Positions 34,072 through 44,081 of a stretch of DNA of 64,000 nucleotides are shown here, one piece after another (position 1 is the stretch's first letter; every line of letters begins with the position of its first letter). Source of the DNA: Methylobacterium aerolatum (GTDB taxonomy: Bacteria > Pseudomonadota > Alphaproteobacteria > Rhizobiales > Beijerinckiaceae); contig NZ_BPQE01000020.1 of the NCBI RefSeq assembly GCF_022179085.1, positions 1-64,000 on the forward strand. Reading direction: 5' to 3'. Both the position numbers and the translations under genes were made by a program. The notes beneath the pieces were generated by a model that saw only the letters and a list, made by a program, of their open reading frames with translations, did no database searches and had not been told where the DNA came from.

Positions 34072-35937
34072 ATGTTTCTCGATTGGCTCGAACGGCGAAT
34101 CGACCCCTTCGCGCCCTTCGATGAGACGCGGATGCCCCCGAAGACGGTGGGTGGGTTTGTCGCCTTCTACCTGCGTCCCGTCCGGGGCGCCCTCGTCGCG
34201 CTGTTCGTCATTGCGGTCATCGCGGGCACCGTCGAGGCGTCCCTCTACCTCGTGATGCGGTGGTTCATCGATCTGCTCGCGACGGCGGACCGGGCGAACG
34301 TCCTCACCGATCACGGAACCGCCATCGGCCTCGCTGTGCTGCTCGTCGCGGTGGTGCGGCCCCTGTCGATCTGGGCGCACGAGGTGCTGTCGAACCAGCT
34401 CGTGGTGCCGCAGACCACCAACCTGATCCGCTGGCGCGCCCATCTCTACACGCTCGGTCACTCGCTCTCTTACTTCCAGGGCGACTTCGCGGGGCGCCTC
34501 GCCAACAGGATCGTGCAGGTCGGCCCGGCGGTGCGGGAACTCGCCGTCGTCTTCATCGACACGCTGCTCTACGTCGCGATCTACGCGCTGACGGCGGTCG
34601 GGCTGTTCGGCTCGATCTCGCCCTGGCTGGCGCTTCCGGTGGTGGTCTGGCTCGGCTGCTACGCCGCCCTCACGACGTGGTTCGTGCCCCGCGCCCGGAC
34701 GCGCTCGCACGCCACTGCCGAGACGCGCTCGGCCCTGATCGGCCGGGTGGTCGACAGCTACACCAACATCCTCACCGTCAAGCTCTTCGCCCGGGACCGG
34801 GAGGAGCGGGCGGCGGTGCGCGATGCGGTGCGGCTCAACACCGACACCTATCTCCACCAGTTCCGGCTCGTGACCGCCACCACGAGCCTGCTCGGAATCC
34901 TGAACAGCGCGCTGCTGCTCGCGACGGCGGCCTGCTGCCTCCTGCTCTGGCAGAAGGGCGGCATGACCACGGGCGAGGCGTCGGCGGGCCTCGCGCTGGT
35001 GCTTCGCCTTATCGCCATGTCCGGCTGGGTGATGCAGACGGTGCGCGGCGTCTTCGAAAATGTCGGGGTGATCCAGGAAAGCATGCAGACGATCAGCCGC
35101 CCCCACGGCCTCGTCGATGCCCCCGGCGCTACGGCGCTGGCCGTCCGGGGTGGGGAGATCCGATACGACGGCGTCGGCTTCCACTACGGCCGGGGCGATG
35201 CCTCGATTATCGAGGATTTCACCCTCACCGTGCGGGCCGGGGAGCGTGTCGGACTGGTTGGCGTGAGCGGGGCGGGCAAATCCACCCTGGCCTCCTTGCT
35301 GCTGCGCCTCCACGACGTCGAGAGTGGGCGAATCCTGATCGACGGCCAGGACATCGCGACGGTGACGCAATCGTCCCTGCGCGAGGCGGTGGCGATGGTG
35401 AGCCAGGACACCTCGCTGCTCCACCGCTCGATCCGCGACAACATCGCCTACGGCCGCCCGCAGGCCACCGACGCCGAGGTGATGCGGGCGGCGCGCCTCG
35501 CCCATGCCGACGGGTTCATCGCCGACCTCGTGGACCACAAGGGGCGGCGGGGGCTGGAGGCCCATGTGGGCGAGCGCGGCGTGAAGCTCTCCGGCGGTCA
35601 GCGCCAGCGCATCGCCATCGCTCGGGTGATGCTGAAGGACGCGCCGATCCTGATTCTCGACGAGGCGACCTCCGCCCTCGACAGCCAAGTCGAGGCGGCG
35701 ATCCAGCAATCCCTCGACACGCTGATGGCCGGGAAGACGGTGCTGGCCATCGCCCACCGCCTCTCGACCATCGCCGCGATGGACCGCTTGGTGGTGATCG
35801 AGGCCGGTCGCATCGTCGAGGAGGGCACCCATGCCGAACTCGTCGCCCAGGGCGGGATCTATGCGGGCCTGTGGGAGCGGCAATCGGGCGGCTTCCTGCC
35901 CGACCGCACCGCGCCCTTCGAAGACGCTGCCGAGTAG
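34072..35937 (+). CDS. ABC exporter, fused membrane and ATPase domains
   Basis: A 621-residue half-transporter that would act as a homodimer. Six helices span about residues 30-330. The ATPase has Walker A GVSGAGKST (397-405), signature LSGGQ (506-510), Walker B ILILDEAT (526-533) and the H-loop IAHRL. The family is the MsbA/lipid A and ATM1-like export branch. Substrate cannot be read from sequence; the neighbour lipoprotein gives no clear hint. The start follows a short hairpin (34031-34049). Confidence 0.92.
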   Translation: MFLDWLERRIDPFAPFDETRMPPKTVGGFVAFYLRPVRGALVALFVIAVIAGTVEASLYLVMRWFIDLLATADRANVLTDHGTAIGLAVLLVAVVRPLSIWAHEVLSNQLVVPQTTNLIRWRAHLYTLGHSLSYFQGDFAGRLANRIVQVGPAVRELAVVFIDTLLYVAIYALTAVGLFGSISPWLALPVVVWLGCYAALTTWFVPRARTRSHATAETRSALIGRVVDSYTNILTVKLFARDREERAAVRDAVRLNTDTYLHQFRLVTATTSLLGILNSALLLATAACCLLLWQKGGMTTGEASAGLALVLRLIAMSGWVMQTVRGVFENVGVIQESMQTISRPHGLVDAPGATALAVRGGEIRYDGVGFHYGRGDASIIEDFTLTVRAGERVGLVGVSGAGKSTLASLLLRLHDVESGRILIDGQDIATVTQSSLREAVAMVSQDTSLLHRSIRDNIAYGRPQATDAEVMRAARLAHADGFIADLVDHKGRRGLEAHVGERGVKLSGGQRQRIAIARVMLKDAPILILDEATSALDSQVEAAIQQSLDTLMAGKTVLAIAHRLSTIAAMDRLVVIEAGRIVEEGTHAELVAQGGIYAGLWERQSGGFLPDRTAPFEDAAE

Positions 35938-36308
35938 GGCACGGCCGGGTGACCCGACAGCGCAGGGCTTCGCACCTGCGATATCGCCCCTCGCGCAACG
36001 GGCGGCGGGACGCCCATGGCCGGGCACCTTTGTCCTGCCGGCAACAGGACCGGCGCACCGATGGAGTTTCTGCATCCTCCGCAGTGTCTTAGGGAGGAGC
36101 GCGGCGTCGTCGCCAACGGCCTGGCGAGCGCGGCCGCCTCACATTTCACCGGGAGTCTTCGCCGTTCTCGGAGACGGGGCGCGAAGGCGTCTTGACTTGA
36201 GGCGACGGCCGGTCGCATTGCACAGTTTAGAACCATAATGCTGTGGTCGTGGGGGTTCGCCGCCGGCGAAACCTGACCCGCGACCCGCGACCTCGGAGAG
36301 ATGAGCCC
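35938..36308. other. Intergenic region before petABC
   Basis: No gene is supported. The last 120 bp are less GC-rich and should contain the petABC promoter. TTGACT at 36192 and TTGCAC at 36218 are -35-like, but no -10 sits at proper spacing, so I do not call a promoter. Confidence 0.45.
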
Positions 36309-36881
36309 TTGGCGAACAGCACCGCCGCTCCCGCCGATGCGTCTCACGACGGCAATCGCCGCGATTTCCTGTTCCTCGCCACAGGGGCCGGCCTTGCCGT
36401 GGGCGCGGGCGCCGTCGCATGGCCCTTCGTCGCCTCCATGGCGCCGGACGCCGACGTGATCGCCGCCGGCGCCCCGATCGAGGTGGACCTCGCGCCGATC
36501 CAAGACGGGCAGATCGTCAACGTCTTCTGGCGCGGCAAGCTGATCTTCGTGCGCAAGCTGACCTCCAAGGAGGTCACGGACATGAAGGGGATCGCGCTGT
36601 CTGCGATGATCGATCCCGCCGCTTTCGACAGCCGCGTGAAGAGCGGCCATGACCAATGGCTCGTGGTCTACGGCAACTGCACCCACCTGGGCTGCGTGCC
36701 GATCGGCCACCAGGGCAATTACGAGGGCTGGGCCTGCCCGTGTCACGGGTCCCAGTTCGATGCCGTCGGCCGCGTCCGCCAGGGCCCCGCGCCGATCAAC
36801 CTTCCGATTCCGCCCTACGCCTTCCAGTCGGATTCCAAGATTCGCATCGGCGAACCGGCTGGCGGCAGGGGCGAGGCCTGA
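36309..36881 (+). CDS. petA: Ubiquinol-cytochrome c reductase, Rieske iron-sulfur subunit
   Basis: A 190-residue subunit of complex III. The start is a TTG at 36309, supported by GGAGAG 9 nt upstream and by the family N-terminus beginning right there; no ATG or GTG fits. Residues 19-45 hold a twin-arginine-type signal ([13 protein letters not shown]) and the membrane anchor. The 2Fe-2S cluster is held by Cys124/His126 (CTHLGC) and Cys143/His146 (CPCHG), with the Cys129-Cys145 disulfide. First gene of petABC. Confidence 0.95.
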   Translation: MANSTAAPADASHDGNRRDFLFLATGAGLAVGAGAVAWPFVASMAPDADVIAAGAPIEVDLAPIQDGQIVNVFWRGKLIFVRKLTSKEVTDMKGIALSAMIDPAAFDSRVKSGHDQWLVVYGNCTHLGCVPIGHQGNYEGWACPCHGSQFDAVGRVRQGPAPINLPIPPYAFQSDSKIRIGEPAGGRGEA

Positions 36882-36897
36882 GAAGTCGAGGCTTGAG

Positions 36898-38187
36898 ATG
36901 AGCGGTACCGCCAGCACCTACGTCCCCAAGGGACGCGTCGCGAAATGGTTCGAGGCCCGGCTGCCCATCGTCGGTCTCGTCCATTCGTCGTTCATTGCGT
37001 ATCCGGTGCCCCGGAACCTGAACTACTTCTGGACCTTCGGCGCGATCCTCGCGGCCTTCCTCGGCATCCAGATCATCACCGGCGTGTGGCTGGCGATGCA
37101 TTACGAGCCGTCCGCCACGGGGGCCTTCACCTCCGTCGAGAAGATCATGCGCGACGTCAACTACGGCTGGCTGTTGCGCTACGCCCATGCCAACGGCGCC
37201 TCGATGTTCTTCGTGGCGGTCTACGTCCACATGTTCCGCGCGCTCTACTATGGGTCATACAAGGCGCCCCGTGAGGTGCTCTATATCCTCGGCGTCGTGA
37301 TCTACCTGCTGATGATGGCCACCGCCTTCCTCGGATATACGCTGCCGTGGGGCCAGATGAGCTTCTGGGGCGCCACAGTCATCACCAACATCCTGGCGGC
37401 GATCCCGGTGGTGGGCGACACCATCCAGAGCCTCCTCTGGGGCGGTTACTCCGTGGGTAACCCGACCGTTAATCGCTTCTTCTCGCTGCATTATCTCCTT
37501 CCGTGGATGATCGCCGGCGTCGTCGTCCTCCACGTCTGGGCGCTGCACGTCACCGGCCAGAACAACCCGACCGGCATCCCGGTGAAGTCGGGCAAGGACG
37601 TGGTTCCCTTCACGCCCTATGCCACGATCAAGGACGCCTTCGCCGTCGTGGTGTTCATGATCCTGTTCGCGTGGTTCCTGTTCTTCATGCCGAACTACCT
37701 CGGCCACGCGGACAACTACATCCAGGCGAACCCGGCGGTGACGCCCGCGCACATCGTGCCGGAATGGTACTTCCTGCCCTTCTACGCGATCCTTCGCGCG
37801 GTCCCGAGCAAGCTCGGCGGCGTCATCCTGATGTTCTCGGCGGTGATCATCCTGGCCTTCGCGCCGTGGCTCGACACGTCGCGCATCCGCTCGTGCAACT
37901 ACCGGCCGATCTACCGGCAGTTCATGTGGGTGTTCCTCGGCGTGGTCCTGCTGCTGGGCTGGCTCGGCTCGCAGCCGCCGGAGGGTGGCTACGTCATCGC
38001 CTCGCAGGTCTGCACGGCCTACTACTTCGCGCACTTCCTGCTGGTGATGCCGCTCTGCGGCCTGTTCGAGACGCCGAGCCCGCTGCCGGGATCGATCCTC
38101 GAGAGCGTGACGGGTCCGGGCAAGCAAGTGCAGGGTGGGCCGGGCATGCCGGCGGGTGCCGCCGCCGCACCACCGACCAAGGGCTGA
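36898..38187 (+). CDS. petB: Ubiquinol-cytochrome c reductase, cytochrome b subunit
   Basis: A 429-residue membrane protein with eight or more helices. Heme-ligand histidines lie in the [17 protein letters not shown] helix and the [15 protein letters not shown] helix. The quinol-oxidation site carries the conserved PEWYFLP. A Pro/Ala/Gly-rich tail ends the protein. It starts 16 bp after petA. Confidence 0.97.
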   Translation: MSGTASTYVPKGRVAKWFEARLPIVGLVHSSFIAYPVPRNLNYFWTFGAILAAFLGIQIITGVWLAMHYEPSATGAFTSVEKIMRDVNYGWLLRYAHANGASMFFVAVYVHMFRALYYGSYKAPREVLYILGVVIYLLMMATAFLGYTLPWGQMSFWGATVITNILAAIPVVGDTIQSLLWGGYSVGNPTVNRFFSLHYLLPWMIAGVVVLHVWALHVTGQNNPTGIPVKSGKDVVPFTPYATIKDAFAVVVFMILFAWFLFFMPNYLGHADNYIQANPAVTPAHIVPEWYFLPFYAILRAVPSKLGGVILMFSAVIILAFAPWLDTSRIRSCNYRPIYRQFMWVFLGVVLLLGWLGSQPPEGGYVIASQVCTAYYFAHFLLVMPLCGLFETPSPLPGSILESVTGPGKQVQGGPGMPAGAAAAPPTKG

Positions 38188-38203
38188 GGGACGACGGATT
38201 GTG

Positions 38204-39127
38204 ATGACCATGACCCGCCTGTCTACGACCCGCCTGACCTCGGCGGCCCTCGCGGCCGCCCTGGCGTCCATCCTCCTCGGCGCCCCCGCGCGGGCTGAGG
38301 ACGCCCACGGCGGCCCGGTGCCGCCGCGGGTGAGTTGGAGCTTCGCCGGCATGTTCGGCCGCTTCGACACCGCGCAGCTGCAGCGGGGCTTCCAAGTCTA
38401 CAAGGAGGTCTGCGCCAGCTGCCACTCGATGAAGCTCGTCTCCTTCCGCAACCTCGCGCAGGACGGCGGGCCCGATTTCTCCGCGGCTCAGGTGAAGGCA
38501 CTCGCCGCGACCTATCAGGTCAAGGACGGCCCGAACGACGCGGGCGAGATGTTCGAGCGGCCGGGCCGCCCGGCCGATTCCTTCCCGCCGCCCTTCCCGA
38601 ACGATCAGGCCGCCGCGGCGGCCAATGGCGGCAAGGCGCCGCCGGACTTCTCGGTGATCGCCAAGGCGCGGACTTTCTCGCGCGGCAACCTCACCTTCCT
38701 CTACGATTGGCTGCCCTTCGTCGGCTACTCGGAGCAGGGCCCGGACTACATCCACGGCCTCCTCAACGGGTACGAGGACCCGCCGAAGGGGTTCCAGATG
38801 CCGGAGAGCGGTTACTACAACAAGTATTACCCCGGCCACGTCATCGCGATGCCGCCGCCGATCTCGGACGGGCAGGTGACCTACGCGAAGGACGACAAGG
38901 GCAACCCCGTCGCTCCTGAGACGAAGGATCAGTACGCCAAGGACGTTTCGGCCTTCCTGATGTGGGCCGCCGAGCCGCACATGATGGACCGCAAGGCCCT
39001 CGGATTCCGGGTGATCCTCTTCCTCATCGTCCTATCCGGCCTTCTCTACTACGTGAAGAAGAAGATCTGGGCGCAGGCCGGCGGCGAGGTCCACGGGCTT
39101 CAGCCGGAACTGCACAAGGCGTGGTGA
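38204..39127 (+). CDS. petC: Ubiquinol-cytochrome c reductase, cytochrome c1 subunit
   Basis: A 307-residue protein. A signal peptide (about 1-31, cleaved after ARA) precedes the heme c site CASCH (70-74). The likely methionine ligand lies in the YYPGHVIAMPPP stretch. A C-terminal helix (RVILFLIVLSGLLYYV) anchors it. Here petC is a separate gene rather than part of a petBC fusion, as found in Bradyrhizobium. A GTG one codon upstream is an alternative start. Confidence 0.96.
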   Translation: MTMTRLSTTRLTSAALAAALASILLGAPARAEDAHGGPVPPRVSWSFAGMFGRFDTAQLQRGFQVYKEVCASCHSMKLVSFRNLAQDGGPDFSAAQVKALAATYQVKDGPNDAGEMFERPGRPADSFPPPFPNDQAAAAANGGKAPPDFSVIAKARTFSRGNLTFLYDWLPFVGYSEQGPDYIHGLLNGYEDPPKGFQMPESGYYNKYYPGHVIAMPPPISDGQVTYAKDDKGNPVAPETKDQYAKDVSAFLMWAAEPHMMDRKALGFRVILFLIVLSGLLYYVKKKIWAQAGGEVHGLQPELHKAW

Positions 39128-39152
39128 GAGCCACCCGAGCGTGAACGTGTCG

Positions 39153-39186
39153 TGGGCCTCCCCCTCCGGGGAGGCCCATCTTTTTT
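39153..39186 (+). terminator. Rho-independent terminator of petABC
   Basis: An 11-bp stem (39153-39163 with 39168-39178) with a 4-nt loop, then T-rich sequence TCTTTTTT. It starts 26 bp after the petC stop. Confidence 0.9.
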
Positions 39187-39237
39187 GGGCGCCGGGGGCA
39201 TGCTACCGCGGCCGGAGCGAGGCGCGGGACTATCGGC

Positions 39238-40113
39238 ATGACGGCAGCGGTCTTGGGAGTGATCGGGGGATCGGGGGTCTACGACCTGCCGGGCCTTGAG
39301 GATCTGCGCGAGGAGCGCGTCGCGTCCCCCTGGGGCGAGCCGTCCGACGCCCTGCGGATCGGCCGGATCGGCGACACCAAGGTCGTCTTCCTCGCCCGCC
39401 ACGGCCGGGGCCACCGCCTGTCGCCCTCGGGCATCGACTACCGCGCCAACATCGACGCGATGAAGCGGGCGGGCGTCACCGACATCGTGTCCCTCTCGGC
39501 CTGCGGCTCCTTCCGCGAGGAATTGCCGCCCGGCCTGTTCGTGCTGGTCGATCAGTTCGTGGATCGCACCCACGGGCGCGCCTCCTCCTTCTTCGGCAAC
39601 GGCTGCGTCGCCCACGTCTCCCTCGCCCATCCGGTCGGACCGGCCCTGCAGGACCGCATCGCCGCCGCCGCCAAGGCGGAGGGCGTCACCGTCCATCGCG
39701 GCGGCACCTATGTCTGCATGGAGGGGCCGCAATTCTCCTCGCTCGCCGAATCCCGGGCCTACAAGGCGCAGGGGTTCGACGTGATCGGCATGACCAACAT
39801 GCCCGAGGCGAAGCTCGCCCGTGAGGCGGAGATCACCTACGCCACCATCGCCATGGTGACGGATTTCGATTGCTGGCACCCGGGCCACGACGCCGTGGAC
39901 GTGGCCGCTGTGGTCGCCGTCGCCCGCGCCAACGCCGACAAGGCGGCGCGTGTCGTGGCGCGCCTCGCCCGCGACTTCCCGGCCGAGCGTCAGCCCTGTC
40001 CGGTCGGCTCCCACACGGCGCTCGACGGCGCGATCATGACGGCGCCGTCCGTGCGCGATCCCGCGTTGCTCGCCAAGCTCGACGCCGTGGCGGGGCGAGT
40101 GCTCGGCGTGTAG
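39238..40113 (+). CDS. mtnP: S-methyl-5'-thioadenosine phosphorylase
   Basis: A 291-residue enzyme that splits methylthioadenosine with phosphate, releasing adenine for salvage and methylthioribose phosphate. Visible are GVIGGSGVYDLPGL, FLARHGRGHRLSPS with phosphate-binding Arg-His, YVCMEGPQFSS with the ribose-contacting Met-Glu, and IGMTNMPEAKLARE followed by TDFDCWH. The SGVYD/TDFD pattern favours the MTA enzyme over inosine-guanosine phosphorylase. It is the only methionine salvage gene in view. Confidence 0.93.
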   Translation: MTAAVLGVIGGSGVYDLPGLEDLREERVASPWGEPSDALRIGRIGDTKVVFLARHGRGHRLSPSGIDYRANIDAMKRAGVTDIVSLSACGSFREELPPGLFVLVDQFVDRTHGRASSFFGNGCVAHVSLAHPVGPALQDRIAAAAKAEGVTVHRGGTYVCMEGPQFSSLAESRAYKAQGFDVIGMTNMPEAKLAREAEITYATIAMVTDFDCWHPGHDAVDVAAVVAVARANADKAARVVARLARDFPAERQPCPVGSHTALDGAIMTAPSVRDPALLAKLDAVAGRVLGV

Positions 40114-40204
40114 GCCCCTTCCCGTGGGGCGAGTTCCTTCCCACGGCCCCGTCATCTAGAAGCAGTCGGCGGCCCCCGGCCGCGATCACCTCCGTACGGA
40201 CACC

Positions 40205-40792
40205 ATGCGCAGCGCGAGTATCAGCCGGAAGACCGCCGAGACGGACGTCGCGGTCAGCGTCGCCCTCGACGGCACCGGGACATCGACCATCGCCACCGGC
40301 ATCGGCTTCCTCGACCACATGCTGGACCTGCTCGCCCGGCACGCCTTGTTCGACCTCGACGTGAAGGTCGATGGCGACCTGCACGTCGATCAGCACCATT
40401 CCGCCGAGGATTGCGGCATCGCGCTGGGTCAGGCCTTCGCCAAGGCGCTGGGCGACAAGAAGGGCGTGAACCGCTACGCCGACATCCACCTGCCGATGGA
40501 CGAGGCCCTGACGCGGGTCTGCGTCGACATCTCGGGTCGCCCGTTCCTCGTGTTCCGCACGCAGTTCAAGGTCGAGAAGATCGGTACCTTCGACACCGAG
40601 CTGGTGCGGGAGTGGTTCCAGGCCTTCGCCATGAATGCCGGGATTACCCTGCACGTCGAGACGTTCTACGGCGACAACGCGCACCACATCGCGGAATCCT
40701 GCTTCAAGGGGCTGGCCCGCGCCTTGCGGCACGCGGTGACGGTCGATCCGCGCGAGGGCGGCCGGGTGCCGTCCACCAAGGGAACGCTGTAG
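40205..40792 (+). CDS. hisB: Imidazoleglycerol-phosphate dehydratase
   Basis: A 195-residue enzyme of histidine synthesis. The two metal-binding signatures [18 protein letters not shown] and [19 protein letters not shown] are complete, as is [15 protein letters not shown]. This is the monofunctional form without a phosphatase domain. First gene of the his cluster. Confidence 0.97.
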   Translation: MRSASISRKTAETDVAVSVALDGTGTSTIATGIGFLDHMLDLLARHALFDLDVKVDGDLHVDQHHSAEDCGIALGQAFAKALGDKKGVNRYADIHLPMDEALTRVCVDISGRPFLVFRTQFKVEKIGTFDTELVREWFQAFAMNAGITLHVETFYGDNAHHIAESCFKGLARALRHAVTVDPREGGRVPSTKGTL

Positions 40793-40804
40793 GGGCCCGA
40801 CCTG

Positions 40805-41296
40805 ATGGCGATGCGCAGCTACACGCTCCACCTGCCGGCCGAGGCGCGGCCCGGCGAACCGGATGCCCTCGACAAGGCGGTCCTGGTGCCGGACGGCTTC
40901 TCCCGCCCGGCCTTCGCCTTCTCGGTGCTGTGGTTCCTCTACCACCGCCTCTGGCTCGCGGCCCTGGTCGTCGGACTGGGCCTCGCGGCGCTCGCCGGGG
41001 CGGGCTTCGCCCTCGGCCTGTCGCGCTCGGCGGGGACGCTCGTCACCCTGCTGGCCTCTGTCCTGATCGGCCTGGAGGCGTCGAGCCTGCGCCGCTGGAC
41101 GCTGGCCCGGCGGGGTCGCCCGGCGCGGGACGTAATCGTCGCCCGCGACGAGGCGGAGGCCGAGGCCCGGCTCATCGCCCGCTGGCTCGATCCGGCCACG
41201 GCGGCGGTGCCGCCGCGCCCGCCGTTCCCGGGCGGACCCGTCCGGCGGCCCGAGCCGGTGATCGGCCTGTTCCCGGCGCGCGAAGGCGCACGGTGA
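40805..41296 (+). CDS. DUF2628 membrane protein
   Basis: A 163-residue protein 12 bp after hisB. The N-terminal YTLHLP and [11 protein letters not shown] segments match DUF2628. Two or three helices (about 40-100) include [20 protein letters not shown]. The tail is Pro/Arg-rich and cytoplasmic. Function unknown; between hisB and hisH it is presumably cotranscribed, but no role in histidine synthesis is known. Confidence 0.85.
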   Translation: MAMRSYTLHLPAEARPGEPDALDKAVLVPDGFSRPAFAFSVLWFLYHRLWLAALVVGLGLAALAGAGFALGLSRSAGTLVTLLASVLIGLEASSLRRWTLARRGRPARDVIVARDEAEAEARLIARWLDPATAAVPPRPPFPGGPVRRPEPVIGLFPAREGAR

Positions 41297-41312
41297 CGGC
41301 GGAGCCACGGCC

Positions 41313-41975
41313 ATGAGCGGACAGACCGTCGCCATCATCGATTACGGCTCGGGCAACCTCCATTCGGCGGTGAAGGCCTTCGAGCGCGCGGCCCGCGAGG
41401 CCGGCCTCGAAGGCACCCGGATCGCGCTCACCGCCGACCCCGCGATCGTGGCCGCGGCGGACCGGATCGTCCTGCCCGGCGTCGGCGCCTACGCGGATTG
41501 CCGCTCTGGGCTCGATGCCGTGCCGGGCATGGTCGAGGCCATGGCGGGCGCGGTCTCCGGGAAGGGCCGCCCCTTCCTCGGCATCTGCGTGGGCATGCAA
41601 CTGCTCGCCAGCCGCGGCCTCGAATATGCCGAGACCCCCGGCCTCGGCTGGATCCCCGGCGATGTCGGACCGATCCGCCCCTCCGATCCGGCCCTCAAGG
41701 TCCCGCATATGGGGTGGAACACCCTGCACCTCGCCCGGCCCCATGCACTGTTCGAGGGCATTCCGACTGGGGAGGGCGGGTTGCACGCCTATTTCGTGCA
41801 CAGCTTCGCCCTCACTCCGGCGCGGCCCGATGACACCGTGGCGGTGGCCGAGTATGGCGGCCCGGTGACGGCGGCGGTCGCGCGGGACAACGTCGCCGGC
41901 ACGCAGTTCCACCCCGAGAAGAGCCAGCACCTCGGCCTCGCCCTCATCGCCAACTTCCTCCGCTGGCGCCCCTGA
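41313..41975 (+). CDS. hisH: Imidazole glycerol phosphate synthase, glutaminase subunit
   Basis: A 220-residue class I glutaminase that feeds ammonia to HisF. It has [11 protein letters not shown] at the start, nucleophile Cys92 in [10 protein letters not shown], and His200/Glu202 in TQFHPEKSQ. The PGVGAYADC oxyanion strand is present. It and HisF form one enzyme making IGP and AICAR. Confidence 0.97.
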   Translation: MSGQTVAIIDYGSGNLHSAVKAFERAAREAGLEGTRIALTADPAIVAAADRIVLPGVGAYADCRSGLDAVPGMVEAMAGAVSGKGRPFLGICVGMQLLASRGLEYAETPGLGWIPGDVGPIRPSDPALKVPHMGWNTLHLARPHALFEGIPTGEGGLHAYFVHSFALTPARPDDTVAVAEYGGPVTAAVARDNVAGTQFHPEKSQHLGLALIANFLRWRP

Positions 41976-42010
41976 GCGGTGCCGGCGGTGCCAACACGAA
42001 AGACGGTTCG

Positions 42011-42754
42011 GTGATCCTTTACCCCGCGATCGACCTGAAGGGCGGCCGGTGCGTGCGCCTCGTCCAGGGGGACATGGACCGGGCGACGGTGTTCGGCGAC
42101 GACCCGGCGGGGCAGGCGGCGGTCTTCGCCGCTCAGGGATTCTCGTGGCTTCACGTGGTCGATCTCGACGGCGCCTTCGCTGGCGCGCCGCGCAACGCCG
42201 AGGCTGTCGATTCCATCCTCGCGAGCGTCGACATCCCCGTGCAACTCGGCGGCGGCATCCGGGACATGAAGACCCTTGAGGGCTGGATCGCCAAGGGCGT
42301 CGCCCGCGTCATCATCGGCACGGCGGCGGTGCGCGATCCGGGCTTCGTCCGGGAGGCCGCCCGGCTCCATCCCGGCAAGGTCGCGGTGGGCATCGACGCC
42401 AAGGACGGCCGGGTCGCCGTCGAGGGCTGGGCGCAGACCTCCAGCATGACCGCCGAGGAGCTGGGGCGCCGCTTCGAGGATGCCGGCGTCGCGGCGATCA
42501 TCTACACCGATATCGCCCGGGACGGCATCCTGAAGGGGCTCAACGTCGAGATGACGCTGGCGCTCGCCGAAGCGGTGAAGGTGCCCGTCATCGCCTCCGG
42601 CGGCCTCGCCTCCATCGCCGACGTGCACCGCCTGCTGGAGCCCGATTGCGCCCTGATCGCCGGGGCCATCACCGGCCGCGCGCTCTACGACGGGCGGATC
42701 GACCCCGTGGCGGCGCTGGCGGCCATTGCGGCGGCGCGGGCCGCCTCGTCGTGA
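42011..42754 (+). CDS. hisA: ProFAR isomerase (HisA)
   Basis: A 247-residue (beta/alpha)8 barrel. It starts with GTG. The catalytic N-terminal Asp lies in [14 protein letters not shown] and the second Asp in [10 protein letters not shown]. The two phosphate-binding loops ([10 protein letters not shown] and [10 protein letters not shown]) are intact. Fourth gene of the his cluster. Confidence 0.97.
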   Translation: MILYPAIDLKGGRCVRLVQGDMDRATVFGDDPAGQAAVFAAQGFSWLHVVDLDGAFAGAPRNAEAVDSILASVDIPVQLGGGIRDMKTLEGWIAKGVARVIIGTAAVRDPGFVREAARLHPGKVAVGIDAKDGRVAVEGWAQTSSMTAEELGRRFEDAGVAAIIYTDIARDGILKGLNVEMTLALAEAVKVPVIASGGLASIADVHRLLEPDCALIAGAITGRALYDGRIDPVAALAAIAAARAASS

Positions 42755-42767
42755 TAGGATCGCGGCG

Positions 42768-43268
42768 ATGGACGCTTCCCGGGAGGGCGCGATGGGTGTC
42801 GCCAAGGCCGTGAACCGCCCCGATTCGCCGCCGACGGCGTACGGGGACGACTTCTACACTTGGACCCAGGAGCAGGGCGCGCGCCTGCGGGCGGGGAACC
42901 TCGACGGCCTCGACCTGGAGAACCTCGCCGAGGAGATCGAGAGCTTGGGCAAGAGCCAGTTCGCCAGTCTGGTGAGCGCGCTGCGGATCGTGCTGCTCCA
43001 CATGCTGAAGTTCGATCATCAGCCGGAGCGGCGGAGCCGGAGCTGGATCGTCTCCATCGCGACCCACCGCGATCACGCGGCCGAAGAGTTGGAGGAAAGT
43101 CCGGGACTGAAGAATCGTTTGAACGAGGCTATCGGCAAGGCCTACCGCCGCGCACGACTTGAGGCCTACGGCGAGACCGGGCTTCCGCTGGATGCTTTTC
43201 CCGAGGTTTGCCCCTACAGCTTGCACGAGATCATGAACCGGCCGTTCGCGACCGACCCCGACGTCTGA
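42768..43268 (+). CDS. DUF29 family protein
   Basis: About 166 residues. The core (about 25-150) begins YGDDFYTWTQEQGARLRAG and holds NLAEEIESLGKS, the DUF29 signature, followed by helices with a KFDHQPERRSRSW segment. The start could also be the ATG eight codons later. DUF29 genes are scattered, multicopy and often near mobile DNA; function unknown. Here it separates hisA from hisF on the same strand. Confidence 0.85.
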   Translation: MDASREGAMGVAKAVNRPDSPPTAYGDDFYTWTQEQGARLRAGNLDGLDLENLAEEIESLGKSQFASLVSALRIVLLHMLKFDHQPERRSRSWIVSIATHRDHAAEELEESPGLKNRLNEAIGKAYRRARLEAYGETGLPLDAFPEVCPYSLHEIMNRPFATDPDV

Positions 43269-43286
43269 CCGGAGAGCGAACCCCCC

Positions 43287-44081
43287 GTGCTCAAGACCCG
43301 CATCATCCCCTGCCTCGACGTGAAAGACGGGCGCGTCGTGAAGGGCGTGCGCTTCGAGGGCCTGCGCGACGCCGGGGACCCGGTGGAGGCCGCCAAGGCC
43401 TACGATGCCGCCGGGGCGGACGAACTCTGCTTCCTCGACATCACCGCCAGCCGCGAGGCCCGCGGCACGCTGCTCGACGTGGTGAGCCGGACGGCCGAGG
43501 CCTGCTTCATGCCCCTCACCGTGGGCGGTGGCGTCCGCGCGGTGGAGGATGTGCGGGCGCTGCTGCTGGCGGGAGCCGACAAGGTCGCGATCAACACATC
43601 GGCCGTGAAGGACCCGGATCTCGTCGCCCGCGCGGCGGAGAAGTTCGGCGCGCAGTGCATCGTGGTGGCGATCGACGCGAAGCGGGTCTCGGCACAGGGC
43701 GAGCCCGCGCGGTGGGAGATCTTCACCCATGGAGGCCGCGATCCGACCGGCATCGACGCCATCGCCTTCGCCCGCCTCGTGGCCGGGAAGGGCGCGGGCG
43801 AACTCCTCGTCACCTCCATGGACCGCGACGGGACGCGCTCGGGCTACGACCTCGCCCTCACGCGGGCCATCTCCGATTCGGTCAGCGTGCCCGTGATCGC
43901 TTCGGGCGGCGTCGGCGGGCTCGACGACCTCGTGGCCGGCGTGGCCGAGGGCGGAGCGAGCGCCGTGCTCGCCGCCTCGATCTTCCATTTCGGCCAAGCC
44001 ACTGTCGGCGAGGCCAAGGCGCACATGGCCGCCGCCGGCCTCGCCATGCGCCTCGACGCCCTCGCGGAGCCGCGCCCGTGA
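43287..44081 (+). CDS. hisF: Imidazole glycerol phosphate synthase, cyclase subunit
   Basis: A 264-residue (beta/alpha)8 barrel paired with HisH. A GTG start is used. Catalytic Asp residues lie in [15 protein letters not shown] and [26 protein letters not shown] and [10 protein letters not shown] bind phosphate. Its stop overlaps the start of the dihydroorotase homologue (GTGA). Confidence 0.97.
   Translation: MLKTRIIPCLDVKDGRVVKGVRFEGLRDAGDPVEAAKAYDAAGADELCFLDITASREARGTLLDVVSRTAEACFMPLTVGGGVRAVEDVRALLLAGADKVAINTSAVKDPDLVARAAEKFGAQCIVVAIDAKRVSAQGEPARWEIFTHGGRDPTGIDAIAFARLVAGKGAGELLVTSMDRDGTRSGYDLALTRAISDSVSVPVIASGGVGGLDDLVAGVAEGGASAVLAASIFHFGQATVGEAKAHMAAAGLAMRLDALAEPRP

Noticed and set aside
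36192-36239. TTGACT/CATAAT as the petABC promoter
   Set aside because: The 36-bp spacing is far from the usual 16-18 bp.
39238-40113. Purine nucleoside phosphorylase as the function of the mtnP gene
   Set aside because: The SGVYD start, TDFDCWH block and PVGSHTALDG segment fit methylthioadenosine phosphorylase better.
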